Part shown: positions 10,508-21,577 of the stretch, piece after piece | Numbering within the stretch: position 1 is the first letter of the stretch | How the letters are laid out: each line of letters starts with the position of its first letter | Assembly (NCBI GenBank): GCA_025174535.1 | Contig: JALBUN010000030.1 | Span: forward strand, 111,123 to 175,122 | Direction: 5' to 3' | DNA from: Cantharellus purpuraceus | Taxonomy: Eukaryota; Basidiomycota; Agaricomycetes; Cantharellales; Hydnaceae | DNA: 64,000 bases | Translations under genes and position numbers: made by a program | The notes under the pieces: generated by a model | The model's database searches: none | What the model saw: the letters and a program-made list of their open reading frames with translations, nothing else | Told to the model about the DNA's origin: nothing

Positions 10508-11400
10508 TCAGGCTGCAGTTCTGCGCTCCTTGAGTTCTCTATATCGTTGAATCGCTCGCTCCCTCTCTTCTTCCATTATTTGCTTTTGAGCCATTGATAT
10601 TACCCCATTCGTCTTAGACACGACTGCACCTCCCTCCTGCGCAGTTCGTTTTGCGGCCCCACGAGGGAGTTTTGTTAAATTGGGTGGCGCCTGAACGATA
10701 TCATTTAACCGTGTTGTGGGTGCTCTTTTTTCAAACTCTGTTTTTCGGGCAGGAGCAGATGCGGGAACAGAAGTAGTGGGCGCCGGATTGGGTGCGGCGG
10801 GATGGGATTTGGCAGCAGGGTTTTTAGCAGCGCTGGCGACCTTGGCAGCTCTCTCACGTTTTAGAGCTCGTTTGTTAGTGTTACGAGACGTGTGCATGGC
10901 CTCGGCGATCGGAATGCGCATCTCGTCTTCCACTCTCCTGTTTGACACTTCCAATTGTGGTCTCTCAACGTTGATCAACCCACTCACCGGTTATATTTGG
11001 CAAGGCTTTCACCGTGCTGTTATAACCATTTGAAGAAAGTCATGCTCACGGGGAGGAAACAGAGCACTTTATAACATACCTTGATTCCTGCAGGTTTCTG
11101 TGCTTCGCCATCTTTCTTGCGACGTTTTGATTGTCTGCCATCCTCACCCTCGCCTGATGCATCATCTAGTCGGACCCGCTTCTCTCTATACGACCCCCTC
11201 ACCCGTTCAGCTTGCAAAACCCGCGCCAGAGACTTTGGAACACTCTCCTGCGCCAGCGGAACGCCGTCAGTTGGCGGAAGATCTGTTCCACTAGAAAATT
11301 ATACAAGTGTCAGTAGCAATTTTATAGCTCACTTGGTGGTAGAACAAACCGCTTGGCGCGTTCGTTGAGACGAGCAGAAAGCTTAGCTCGTTTATGGGGC
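10508..11400 (-). CDS. CCDC137-like nucleolar coiled-coil protein (5' end unresolved)
   Basis: Four exons on the minus strand join in frame: 11400-11333, 11282-11080, 11016-10988 and 10937-10508, with introns of about 50-63 bp. The product is a small, very basic protein. Three segments match CCDC137: a GES-x8-RVE box in the middle, a Q-x-PPNLTKLPR segment, and a C-terminal SMAQ..EEERERAIQRYRELK helix. The human relative is an RNA-binding nucleolar/chromosomal protein, and fungal homologues are poorly studied. The start codon lies upstream of 11400. I could not choose it, because the acceptor at 11401 requires a first exon whose phase I could not satisfy unambiguously. It is the only apparently intact host gene in the repeat-rich left part. 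Confidence 0.7.
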
Positions 11401-11714
11401 CTGATACCTTGCCTTGAGAAAGGTCTGTCTGCTGACTGGTCCAAGGACCCACTGACCTCGATGCCCCACAACGACCACGGCGCCCATAGTGTAAGATAAC
11501 GCGGAAGCAATTACCAAACTTGAGAGGCGACCAACTTATGACCATGACCATTGGGTGCAACAAGGGGCGACTCTGCAGTACAACCAGACTCATGAAGGAT
11601 CCTCGAGCAAAGAGGATGTATATCACACTTCAAGCCCACTGAGCTGCGCTTTGCCTTGTTCCGACTCCGGGTTGGCCGGCCATTGGCTAGGCTAGAGGAT
11701 TCCTTGACTGGCAG

Positions 11715-12147
11715 GTGAAATACAGACTATGTGTATGGCCAGCCGGTATTATCGTGGCTTGCGGCCGAGCTACCAGATCATTGTCCAGACCCAATTGGCA
11801 CTATCTCCTTTCTCTCGTAGAACTTGTATTCTTGCGCTCTATACCCATCATCCTTTATGGCCATGCAAGAAAAGGCAACTCCACACATCTTCCGGGGAAA
11901 GATGGTGAAGTGACATTCCGAAACCACGATATGTTCCTGTACGAACTGGATACCGTTTTGGCTCATTTCGGGGTCCGGGACGACTATGATCTCTATGGCC
12001 ACTCCTGGGGCAGTAAACTTGGGGAGAGGCATAACTCTCACGGTGCTCCAGGACTATAGCATCTGATACTTGCGGACACCCTGGCAGTCGAATTATCCTC
12101 CAAGGCAGCAGACAATTCAAGAGCCGGTCTCCCTCAAGAGACTTAAG
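11715..12147 (+). pseudogene. Proline iminopeptidase-like alpha/beta hydrolase fragment
   Basis: The translation between about 11830 and 12060 carries STHLPGKDG, an ELDTVLAHFG helix and YDLYGHSWG, the nucleophile elbow (G-x-S-x-G form GHSWG) of S33-family proline iminopeptidases and related amidases. The active enzyme removes N-terminal proline from peptides. The frame stops at 12057, then continues in phase with an LILADTLA segment typical of the next strand, so a single stop separates the parts. The cap domain and the His/Asp end of the triad are absent, and the N-terminal substrate loop is missing. It is a decayed fragment. Confidence 0.65.
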
Positions 12148-13570
12148 ACATTCTCTTAAAGCACGGGTCAGATGGCACTACTCATGGAAAAGAATACGAT
12201 CCATCACAAAGAAAGGGGGCTTTTCCTTAAGGTTGTGGGCGGCTTTTGACAGCGTAAATCAATGCACAAGTCAAGATGAAGGATATAAATTCAAGATATG
12301 ATCAAGCTAGCAACCTTTCGCCACGGATGTCTACTATCTTTGAAATGAATCAACAGAGTTTTTTTGGAGGTGTGTGTGACTGGCGTCTTTCACTATCTTG
12401 CTCATAGACTATTACCAGCATATTTTCATTTTAGTGAAACGGCCTACAATGGATCAAGTGGTGGATTGATTTGACACGATCATTCCATCGCTTCACACTA
12501 GGCATCTTCGTGCTCGCCCGGTGCCTGCTAATGAATTACATGAAATCACTGCGTGTGAACGATGGTGTCTGAAATTTTAGTGTTATTCACGCCGTTCCTT
12601 AGTCTCCGCGACGTCGAGAGAACCCCGCAGGCACCGACAGGAGCGGCAAGGCCAATTTCGTGCAGTTTATCGCTTACATATCTCACTAGGAAGTCATGTT
12701 GATATGGGTATTGACGGGTCTTTGGAGTGTGGTGTTTCTTGTTGCCCTGGAGGATCTGTGCCAATTGGGACGTATTGTACCGATTTGGGAGGTGGTGATG
12801 GTAGGGACGATTGTAGGTATGTGTAGCGTGTTGTTAATCTAGTAAAGCAGCAACTTAGTAAACACACGCAAAGCACTTATCTCGCCTATCTGGACTTCCT
12901 TTCAGCAGGTAAATGCGTCTGTTATATGGCCGATTGTCACATGCCCAATGTGTATGCTTGCGTGCAGACCCACAAGTCGTCATACCTAGCACCCTACCTT
13001 TTATCTGTCTGCTGTTTCACGTGAAATGGTATGATCCCTTCCATGGGTGATCTATAAAATTACTTACACGGATTTCAGGAAGACCCATGGCTATTCTTGG
13101 ACGCAAAGGTGCCATGCTGCTGGGTCTCACGTTGTTTAGTACGGCCATTCTACTCGTTTTTACTGCGCATCACTCCTGTGCAGGGAAAGCAGTGGAACAC
13201 TGTTGTGTGGCCTTGCGCCTTCAAAGGATATGTTGATTTTGGCGCGTGCGATTGCCGGAATGGTGAGTACGGTTGCCTGTGTGCGAATCTGCTTATTAAA
13301 AAGTGCGTGTCAGGGGGGATGCCGTGATGACTGATACGTCGATTGGGACGACATGAGTTGATTCATCTGATAGCATGTTGAGGGCGCATATCCAATTTTC
13401 CACATGTCCATGGTGCTGCAACTACATCACATCGCTCCTATTCACATGCTCCACGCCCTCATCATCCCACCTTGTTTTACCCTCCCTAGTCGCTTTCAGT
13501 GTGCCATGCTCTTCCTAGAAGAATGCATTTTGCAAACGCAAGGAGACTTCACCTTAGGGCACGGGCGTCC
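12148..13570. other. No recognisable gene
   Basis: Short frames only, without domain signatures, splice-consistent exons or repeats shared with the rest of the window. A small frame at 13097-13324 with several Cys residues is not supported by anything else. Confidence 0.4.
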
Positions 13571-13599
13571 AACGTGTCCCACGTGATAGTCGGGCGCAT

Positions 13600-14115
13600 A
13601 ATTGGAAGGATCTGCTGCAGAAGATGTTGAATCGGCTCAAGAATGAGAATGCAGCAATTCTCAGAAGACTGCGGGAGCTGGAGGTACGAAGCACATCAAA
13701 CCCCGCTCTGCCATTCATTCCTCACACACCCTGTACTGCACACGTAGCAGCGCCAAATCTCACTAGTGGTCCAACAGCTGCCCTTTGCTCAGCTTGCGTC
13801 TACGATGCCGATATGGATGAACGTCTTGTTACAGCCCTACGGTAGGGCTTTGCGGCGAGTATGAAAACATAAATCTCTACAATCAAATGCACAGGGGGCG
13901 TATTGTCCGAGCATCGTGATGATGGACTACGCGACCGCATTGCAGGTGATCCTGTATTTGATACACGGGGGAGAGGACCAAAGAAGATCATTCAATCCAC
14001 CACACTACGAAATCGGATTCAAACATTCAAACCGCCAACGGAACTGCATCGATCTCCATCCGTTCCTTCCCGCACCTGCATACCATCCAAGGTCTTTCGG
14101 ATCAGTGATCAGTAA
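13600..14115 (+). CDS. Possible exons of an unknown coiled-coil protein
   Basis: A stretch at about 13615-13683 reads as a heptad-rich helix (LNRLKNENAAILRRLRELE) and ends exactly at a GTACGA donor-like site. Two further frames at 13690-13845 and 13903-14115 have protein-like composition but no known domain. I cannot show that they belong to one transcript. It could be a remnant of a host gene. Function is not recognised. Confidence 0.25.
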
Positions 14116-14507
14116 GATTCGACATACTTGGCCATCACGTGACTCGAGAAGACGCTTCCTCACGTCCCATCGATTCTGGTCAGAGTCCCATTTCGTATGT
14201 CTTGACACCGGGGTTATGCTTGCTGAAATGCGCTTTTAAGCATAGATCACCGCGCTAGGATGAGGAGCGTTGGATGTGTGGGGACGCCCATACGTGGTCG
14301 CATCTCAAGACTCGAGACTATCCCATTGATGCTGGATGTCGCATTCAACTGTTTAGGATGTCCTCCACAATGCGCCATAGGACAGTCTCGAGCCCTTTCC
14401 CCAACTGGAAGGCGAGGGCGGGAGAATGAGGATGCCGGCTCAGTGAGTGCCGGCGCACGGTGTCATCCCTCATCCTGATGAAGCATTCTGCAGCCGGGCA
14501 ACGCCAA

Positions 14508-14750
14508 GCGTATTCCTCTGCACGCTTGACCCTCCCCTCGGTAAATAATAATTGCGCATTTGTCTGGTTCAGCTGGCAGACATGGATCCTCTTGAGCTCT
14601 ACCCCGATGTGTGTGCTAAGAATTTGCAAGCCATATTCTTAGCACGCACATCGGGGTAGAGCTCAAGAGGATCCATGTCTTCCAGCTGAACCAGACAAAT
14701 GCGCAATTATTATTTACCGAGGAGAGGGTCAAGCGTGCGGAGGAATACGC
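14508..14750. repeat. Long near-perfect inverted repeat, 116-bp arms, 11-bp loop
   Basis: The left arm 14508-14623 is complementary to the right arm 14635-14750 with only a few mismatches and a short loop (TTGCAAGCCAT). About 36 bp covering the loop and the start of the right arm (14621-14656) is repeated directly at 14753-14788, after which the CCCCTAG-rich leader begins. The arms overlap a minus-strand frame with a C-x4-C...H-x4-H zinc-finger-like stretch (about 14450-14530). The structure would fold as a hairpin or cruciform. It looks like a fold-back duplication at a break. Confidence 0.85.
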
Positions 14751-15142
14751 ATAATTTGCAAGCCATATTCTTAGCACGCACATCGGGGTTGTAGAGTTGT
14801 TCTAGGGTCACTAGGGTTGAGGAAAAAAACACCCCTCCCCTAGCTCCCCTAGTTAGGGACAGCCAATGGCTGCCCTGGAAGAGTGAGATGTTTATGGAAA
14901 TCGGTGTGCATCCCAGATGCATGTCTGAGAAACATTGGTGTGCATCAGGACACCGGTGTGCGTCACAGACGCATGTCAGAGAACACTTGTGCAAATCAGG
15001 ACACCGGTGTGCGTCCACGACGCATGGCTGACGCAGGTGCTGTCAGACATGCGCTATAGCGCTGCCAGTGTCATCAACGACATCTGCCTGCCCAATTCAC
15101 CCCATAGATTGCTCCAGTCAAGCTTAAACAACGCTGCACCAC

Positions 15143-15883
15143 TTGAACGGGCATCCATCCACCATGGGAACCTTCAAGAGGTTCCCAAAGCTTTTTAGAC
15201 CTTGTGGAACTGTCCCCGGTGCACTGTCACGCACCTCCACGACTCTGGGACTAACGAGGGCAGGTTCTATGCAATCTCCAATCACCCCAGCTATCTCTAC
15301 AGTAGCTGGGGCATACTCCTTGATCGCCGATTCACCCATCATGATGCCTAAGCCACGCTCAATCCACAGCTTTGTCTGCTTGCATTCCCACCCCTCTGGA
15401 GTTTCAGTAGCCGTTTCAGTGGCCCCCATGCAACTTCCCAATCCCCCAATTCCTAGGGCGATTCTACTGCACTGGAACCACCACAATCGTCCCCACGCTC
15501 GCGTTCGCGCCATTCTGCGGCACTGGCCCACTCTAGCGCCGCCCCTACATGTCCTCCCTGCGGCGCCGGTTTGCACCTGTTCATGCCACGTGCAACCTCA
15601 AAAACCCTCCAACCCTCCAGCAGGTGTCCCTGGCGGGTTCGGACACCGTCCTAGTGTGTTTGCCCCCTCGCCATATGGCCAGCCTGCACAGACGCTGTAC
15701 TCAAAACAGTCGCATGCATGGGGCAGCCTCACCGATGGCTCGATAGTTAGCCCCTGCCGAGACAGAACCAGGTGCGCTGCACGCTGGCATGGACAGCAGC
15801 GTCAAACTTACGAAAGGCATTGCTGGGGGAGCGCTGGACCTGAGAGGGAAAGGCTGCTGGAGTGGAGGGTGCCGTGGAGATAA
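15143..15883 (+). other. Open frames of doubtful coding value inside repeat copy D
   Basis: A 246-codon plus-strand frame and an overlapping minus-strand frame (15576-15124) are both open. The plus frame is Pro/His/Arg-rich without a domain. The minus frame ends with a protein-like stretch containing KLWIERGLGIMMGES. At most one is real and I cannot decide. The segment is an insertion relative to the other copies of the composite repeat. Confidence 0.2.
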
Positions 15884-15955
15884 GTGGCAGCAAACCAGGG
15901 AGAGAGGGGCGGTGTGGGAGAGGCAGTGAGGAGGATGAGGAGTGGCATCGTTGGC
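15785..15955 (-). repeat. Dispersed gene-fragment family, copy 1
   Basis: About 150 bp here matches 26,763-26,925, about 36,900-37,050 and about 41,785-41,920. The minus strand gives a conserved text containing a PSLPG and a FPSQVQRSP segment. This suggests an exon of a multicopy subtelomeric gene. The gene is not recognised. Confidence 0.6.
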
Positions 15956-16999
15956 CCACGTGTGTGTCCCAGATCTGTCTCATCCCCCGGTAAGTGGTCC
16001 ACTTCTCACGTGCGGTCTTTTCACGCTCATCGTCCACACAGCCTCTTGACATCTCGTGTTCCGACCCCCGGGCCGCCACCCTGACCCATGACCTCAAACA
16101 ACAACACCGCCCTCACTTGCCATCTCCTCACCATCCGCAACCCCGACATGGCTGCCGTCACCATCCAGATTGTGGCCTGCAAGCTCACCTATGCCCGCTC
16201 CAGTGCTCAGCACAGCTGGCTCGATGTCAACGCCTTGTGCTGTAGCATTACCATGTCAGGCTCTCCGGGGTCATACTTGATGAGCTCTTCTAGCGGTGGA
16301 TACAGGAGAAGTGTACCCGCACAGATGATGGGATGCTCAGATGAGAGAAAGCCAATCCAGCGGTCTAGCAGTGCACACAGCATGTTGAGAAGTGTACCCA
16401 TGTGGATTGGATTGTGGTGCGCTCAGATGAGAGACGGGTGATCATTGCCAGAAATGATGCGGTTCCTGTCAGCTGGAGTGGGAAGGACACGAGCTGAGTG
16501 ATGCGTGATATGAGGGTGCTGGGATAAAAGTAAGATGCAGTAACATCTCGCGTACAATGGTCTCTGCCTCGTTTATTGTAGTACTACGCAAATGGCATAT
16601 AGTCACGGTTCGGATACAAATTTCCATATGGCCCGCCATGCATGGGAGCCAGCCCCGCCTTGTACAGTGGCCCCAACACATTCGCGCACAATTACTCTGC
16701 CCAACGCCATCTCGTCCATGACTCTCGTGCCCCAGCCACCCCTGAACCCACTCCTCCAGCACCCAGAGCTACCGCCAGTTGCAGCAGCCTGTTGTGGCGA
16801 TATATATCGCCACAGTAGGCCGGCCCTCCTGCAGCATACCCTCCCCACCCACCCGTCAAGATTCCTGTGCCCCTGACCTCACCGCCCTGCTGGCCACCGT
16901 TGATTCCCTCTCAGCATGCCCTTCCCCCGATCATGTCCTGTGGATCTGCAACATCCTCTCCGACGCTGTGTTTGCCCGACGTGCGAGAAGAATGAGGAT

Positions 17000-17240
17000 C
17001 GCGTTGGTGTACAAGGTGCTCTGATGTGGTTCGCGTTGATGTACAAGGTGCTCTGATGTGCTTACCGGATGCACAGACTGTCATGTCGATGTGCGAGGTG
17101 CTCTGACATGGGTCCCAGACGCACATACCATGGCATTGATGTGCAAGGTGGTACGACGTGCGTCTGAGACGCACGTACCAATGGCGTTGATGTGCAAGGT
17201 GGTCCGACATGCGTCTCAGACGCACATACCATCGCAATCA
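17000..17240 (+). repeat. Short array of units with palindromic GCGTCT.AGACGC core (copy D)
   Basis: Four to five degenerate units of about 50 bp, each with a GTTGATGTGCAAGGTGGT-like half followed by a TGCGTCTGAGACGCAC core or a variant. They are homologous to the second array of the large repeat copies (29.77-30.67 kb and 34.61-35.25 kb). Confidence 0.75.
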
Positions 17241-18372
17241 CTTTCATCAACTCCATCATGTCTCTCCCTCCCTCCCTCCAGCCTCACAGACGTCCAGTGA
17301 GGGCAGTGCACAGCTCCTCGACCATGACGGCGGCCAGGAACGACGGGCTGACACCGGCACAGACGCTTACGGCACAAGCGCATACCATCCCCAGCCACCA
17401 CCCAGATCTTCACAGCGATGTCATCTGTGATGCTGCCCATGACGCCGCCTGCGATGGGTGGGGGTGCAACAAGATGAGAGCGTCGAGGTCACTGTCTGGC
17501 AGCAGCCCTTTCGCACGGAGGGGATGAGATGGAGGTCGGCGCGGTAGCCAGCATCTCTGAGGGGGATGCACCCAGATCCTACCTATTAAACCGTTTGCCA
17601 TGTGAAACATATGATTTGCAGCAGTGAGGTGACCGCTGTATATTGTATGGGGACAGGGAAGTACATATGGGTAGCTTCTGACCGCTACCTCGGCTTCTGC
17701 TTCCCCTTGGCTCCTCCCCGTTTCTTTCCCTCTTTGTTGACTTGGGTTGCGGGGATCAGCGAGCTCAGACGCGCGTCCAGCCTGGCACGAGGTGCTCTTT
17801 GCGGTGAGGCTGACTCACCAGCCGTCCTGACGCCTCGTCGCCTCTTCAATGGAGGTTTGTGACGCAAGCCGTCTGATTCTTGTTGTAAGATTAAGTAGAT
17901 GGGTAACAGACAGTAGAATAAGAGTGTAGAATTCCAATATATAATTGGAATCTTAGAGATAAAAGGCAGTGAGTTGGAGAGAAAAGTACAACTATGATTG
18001 ACTGGAGAACTGCATATTGGTAGAACATGTACTTATACATATGAAAATTACCTTGGCGTCCGGATCATGAACATGACATCAGAATTACATATACACAGGT
18101 AAATGCTTAGCATATTCATTCACTACTCCTGAATGTAAACGGTGATTGGATATACGGATGGACGTTCGTGTGGACGACAGTAACATGACTGCGTCTCGTG
18201 AGATGTTCGGATGTGGTCCGGCAATATCGAGTTCAAGATGTATATTGATATGATCCGGTGGTATGGAGCCTGAGTTGAGTGATCAGCAGGTGAGTACATT
18301 TCTCAACAATTCCCTCTCTGGCGAAGGTGGATCGACGTGTTTGGCCAATGATGGTGAACGCGACACTATATT
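17241..18372. other. Mostly featureless spacer with one small basic frame
   Basis: On the minus strand, 17867-17685 encodes 60 residues ending in a Lys/Arg-rich tail (KKRGGAKGKQKPR). It resembles in style the basic end of the helicase relic's main frame (19219) and may be another decayed tail. The rest is AT-rich with no clear gene. Confidence 0.3.
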
Positions 18373-20209
18373 ATTGTACTATTGTGGACACATGCGCAAA
18401 TAATCGTCAAAAACCGACTCACAACTGAGGCGGGGTGCAGGCATGTCACCATCGCCCTGATTGCCATCCTCGCCGACAACATTGATGTCAACGTCCATTG
18501 CAGACGCACACGTGGATGTGGTTTGGAACTGGCATTCGTCGTCGAAGTCACCACCGATTTCGGCATCTACGGCATCTGCTGCACATGCTTCCGATACACA
18601 AGCGGATGTGCTTTGGATCTGGGATTCGTCTTTCCCTACCGCTTATGAGTATACAGAATCAGGTTCAGCACGGCCTGTTAACCTCACCTATTCCATTATC
18701 TTGTCGCCAATTCGCCTCTCGCAGCGATGGCTCTGTAAGTGAGTCCATCGCAATATCACTATCACGGCTATCCAGGGACAGGGGCTGCCACTGATTCTGT
18801 ACCAAATATGGCTCAGGGTCCTCACTCTGCCTCACGAAAGGTTCACTCGGCGGGTCTTGTGGGGTCACACTGAGTCTCACCGCCAGTTCACGCGGTGCCA
18901 ATGCATGTGATGGGTCAAGTAGTGTGTCATTCAATGGCGGTTGACTTTCCGGGACTAATGACATGTCTACAGTCAGTGGCATGTCATTCAATGGAAAAGA
19001 AGGCGGTTGACTTGGTGGGTCAGGTAGCATGAACTGTTCCTCGGGACTGATGACATGACTACATCCAGTAGTGTGTCCTTCAATGGTGAAGGCGGTTGAC
19101 TTGGTGGGTCACATGGCATAGACTGTTCCCCTGGTACTGACGACATGTCTACAGCCATCAATGTGGACCCGTGCCCGGTGGCTGGCGTCTCCCTATCCAA
19201 CTCCCGCTCTGCTGGTGGCTACCGAGGTCTAGGCTTAGTCTTCTTGGTGGCCGTCCGCCTCTTACGCTTCAGTTGAGGGGGTTTATCACGTTCACTCGCG
19301 TCCTCCTCCGGGTGACTACAATCCATTTCCGCTACAAAGTCCTCTTCGCGAATCTCCTCGTCCTCATCCGCTCCGTACACGAATTCACGCAACGCTTCGT
19401 TCACCGTATCTATGTCAAACATAAGGTGTTCAATTGGCTTGGCCACAAAAGAAGGAAAAACTTACCATTTTGGAGAAACGTGCCAAGCATCTCTGCATTT
19501 TGAAGAGAGACGGCCAGCATCATTTCGTCGGTGGTATTGCGGGCGAGCATATAGTATACGTGAAGCACACTCCTGGTCCTACACGCGTACAGGCGTCACT
19601 CACCAGGATAATGAGGGTGGTGGCACGCGACAGGTTCAGGCCTGAGTTTCCAATCTTGGAAAAGACCAGGACACGGGGCTCCTTCTCGTACGTGAACCTT
19701 TTCACAACCTCATGCCGGGCATGAGGCATGTCGTCGCCACTAATGCTCTCGACAGAAATTCCGTGTAAGGTTAATACCTGAAGCGATGTCAGCCGGGGAT
19801 GGAAACATCCTCAATCACATACACTTTTGAGGAGCTTTGACATTGAAGTGAACTCCTGATAAATTATAGCCTTGTGGTTTTTCGGAGCATCGGGCTGTGG
19901 TTCGTAGAGGGGGATGGTGAGATCGACGGCCTTATCTCTAGAGGCGATATGGGGAGCATTGTCGTCGGAGAGAAGATGGCATAACAATTTGGCGACGGCA
20001 TCGAATTTAGTGGACTTGATCGCCTCCCAGTCCTCCAGGGTCTTCGGTGTAGCTACGGTTGCAAACGGGGGGCCCAATTTGTAATGGCTGAAGGTTTTCC
20101 GGTACTGAGGGCTCACATTTGTATTTTTTCCCGATCTCAAACAGTGCACATTGGATAATTTGTCGCATTCACAAAAATCACGGATTTCTTGTGCAGGTGT
20201 TGAGGTCAC
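18373..20209 (-). pseudogene. SNF2-type helicase C-terminal half, decayed
   Basis: Reading right to left, 20209-19827 and 19781-19603 join across a 45-bp intron. They give the second RecA-like lobe of an SNF2-family ATPase: a KAIIYQEF strand, a SGDDMP segment, a RVLVFSKIGNSGLNLSRAT motif V region, then LIIL. The next exon resumes with VHVYYMLARNTTDEMM, so the Q-x2-R-x-x-R motif VI region is missing (only about 25 bp separates the parts). The tail (19,389-19,222) is acidic then basic and stops at a TAG that is in phase with about 60 more codons, as expected from CAG to TAG. A frameshift near 19,040 and a further exon to 18,373 follow. The N-terminal lobe is absent, ending at the junction near 20,210. 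Without motif VI it cannot hydrolyse ATP normally. Confidence 0.7.
18890..19175 (-). repeat. Tandem repeat of about 80-90 bp in the helicase tail
   Basis: Three to four imperfect units each contain TTCAATGG, GGTTGACTTGGTGGGTCA and GACATG. On the minus strand they encode a repeated peptide around DPPSQPPSPLKDTLLD and DMSSVP. They lie in the disordered tail of the helicase relic. Confidence 0.7.
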
Positions 20210-20347
20210 TCTTATCTTTACCTTTCATTTATTCCGCTCCCTCACATCGTTGTTCTTCCTAGGTAATCATTCTCTTAGCAGGTTCGTCCTTATGCACTCT
20301 ATCGCCATTCCTGATTCTGATCATTTGGATCTTGTACACGCCAGATG

Positions 20348-20859
20348 TCCATGCCTTTTTAGACAACCTAAAAGCACCCCTAGCCCTCGTCGAACACCGC
20401 ACAAGGTACTGTGAACACTGCCTCCACACTGTCTTCACCTCCCTTTCCATCCCTGTCTCCAAGCTCCGTTTCGTGCGGGGCTCGAGCTACCAGCTTTCCC
20501 GCGAGTACAACATGGACAACTACAAGCTCTGCACCGCCGTCACGGAGCACGACGCAAAGAAGGCGGGTGCCAAGGTCATGAAGCAAGTCGGGAGCCCGCT
20601 CTTGAGTGGGCTGCTCTACCCTGGGATGCAGACGCTCGACGAGCAATACCTAGACGTCAACTTTCAATTTGAAGGTGTGGATCAGGTGAGTTTCCCCCCC
20701 ACCTTGGCAATAGAATGTCTAACCAACACACAGCGCAAAATCTTCACCTTTGCCGAGCTCTACCTCTCCCGCCTGGGATACCGCAAACACGCACATGTCA
20801 TGAACGCCATGGTCCACAGGCTGCAGAGCTCCAAAATGTCCCCCTCGGTCCTCAGCTAG
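20348..20859 (+). pseudogene. Cytosolic tyrosyl-tRNA synthetase fragment
   Basis: The translation matches the middle of the eukaryotic TyrRS catalytic domain: an [10 protein letters not shown] start, YxxD-type Tyr-binding region, [10 protein letters not shown] and [12 protein letters not shown], then after an intron with clear GT/AG ends (about 20,685-20,733) [16 protein letters not shown] and a degenerate KMS loop reading KMSPS where eukaryotic enzymes have KMSSS. The HIGH-equivalent N-terminus and everything after the KMS loop are missing. At about 20,857 the sequence switches to the 3' part of another gene. The active copy must lie elsewhere, since the enzyme is essential. Confidence 0.85.
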
Positions 20860-21577
20860 CACAGGGGTGATTGACGCAATAAGAGGTATGATGGTTAGTG
20901 AGGAGCCCGATGATATGCTGCATAGTGTTGTGGAAGAGGATGAGGCAGAGGAATGTGGTGTGGGTAATGATGAGTTGCCAAATTGGGTGAGACGTTCAAC
21001 GTTTGTGGATGATCCTCTCGGTAAGGCTATAGCTTTTCTTGGTAGGACAATGTACTCAACTCAAGCTTTGCATGTATTTAGGGCGTCTTAGCCTACTTGT
21101 TTCACTTCTCCCTTCTGAACTGCTTTCTCTCCTTCCTCCGCTCCACGACTTTTATGTACTGCGTATAACTTTGGGGTCCAGAAATCACGCAAGCTATGGG
21201 AGTATATCACTAAGACTGTCATTCATGATATAGCCACTCTTGGAGCTCAGGCTTGCGAAGACTCCGAAGCCGACAAGGAAAAGAAGAATATAGGGTGGAC
21301 ATTCAGATGTGCTGATAACCTCCGTTTATGGGCTGCGTAAGTCGCTCCTTAATCTGTGTCTGAAATTGGCTCGTTTATAACCGTTGTTTCTTGAGGTGCC
21401 CTGAAATAACGTTATATGATCCCAATTGGTCCTCCCAAGAACTTCCGAGGCAATACTCCGACGGTGTCGCCTTCTGCGAATCAGCTAGCATTCCCTGGCA
21501 TTCCTATTACTATTTGATCCGCAGGTTGTTGCGAAGCGTGAGGAGGGTTGGGATGCCATGCGTGAGAGTGCAGTGTT
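20860..21577 (+). pseudogene. 3' fragment of a conserved protein of unknown function (copy 1)
   Basis: From about 20,860 the sequence is a diverged duplicate of 26,035-26,545. It encodes an RGMMVSEEPD start, an acidic run, RRSTFVDDPLG, then across a retained intron an LLPSELLS helix, a WTFRCADNLRLWAA segment, and after another intron a Lys/Arg stretch up to about 21,577. The last Trp codon reads TGA. About 40 bp present in copy 2 (coding DRATLLFRLSSGQ) are deleted. It is fused in frame-like fashion behind the TyrRS fragment. I recognise the protein as widely conserved in basidiomycetes but cannot name it. Confidence 0.6.

Larger units (their letters stand above)
14788..17240 (+). repeat. Diverged copy (D) of the composite subtelomere-like repeat
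   Basis: This starts with the same GTAGAGTTGTTCTAGGGTCAC leader found at 27,745, 31,755 and 32,621. It continues with the AGCCAATGGCTGCCC segment and a few degenerate units with TGCGTC...GACGCA cores (14,905-15,035). It then breaks into unrelated sequence (about 15,060-16,410), resumes homology to 29,200-29,770 at about 16,420-16,990, and ends with short units like the second array. It is much more diverged than the copies at 27.7-42.9 kb and keeps C at many sites where those carry G, so it is useful as an outgroup. Confidence 0.75.

Noticed and set aside
11291..11626. Independent gene upstream of the CCDC137-like exons
   Set aside because: The frame ends in intron sequence and overlaps a real exon in another frame.
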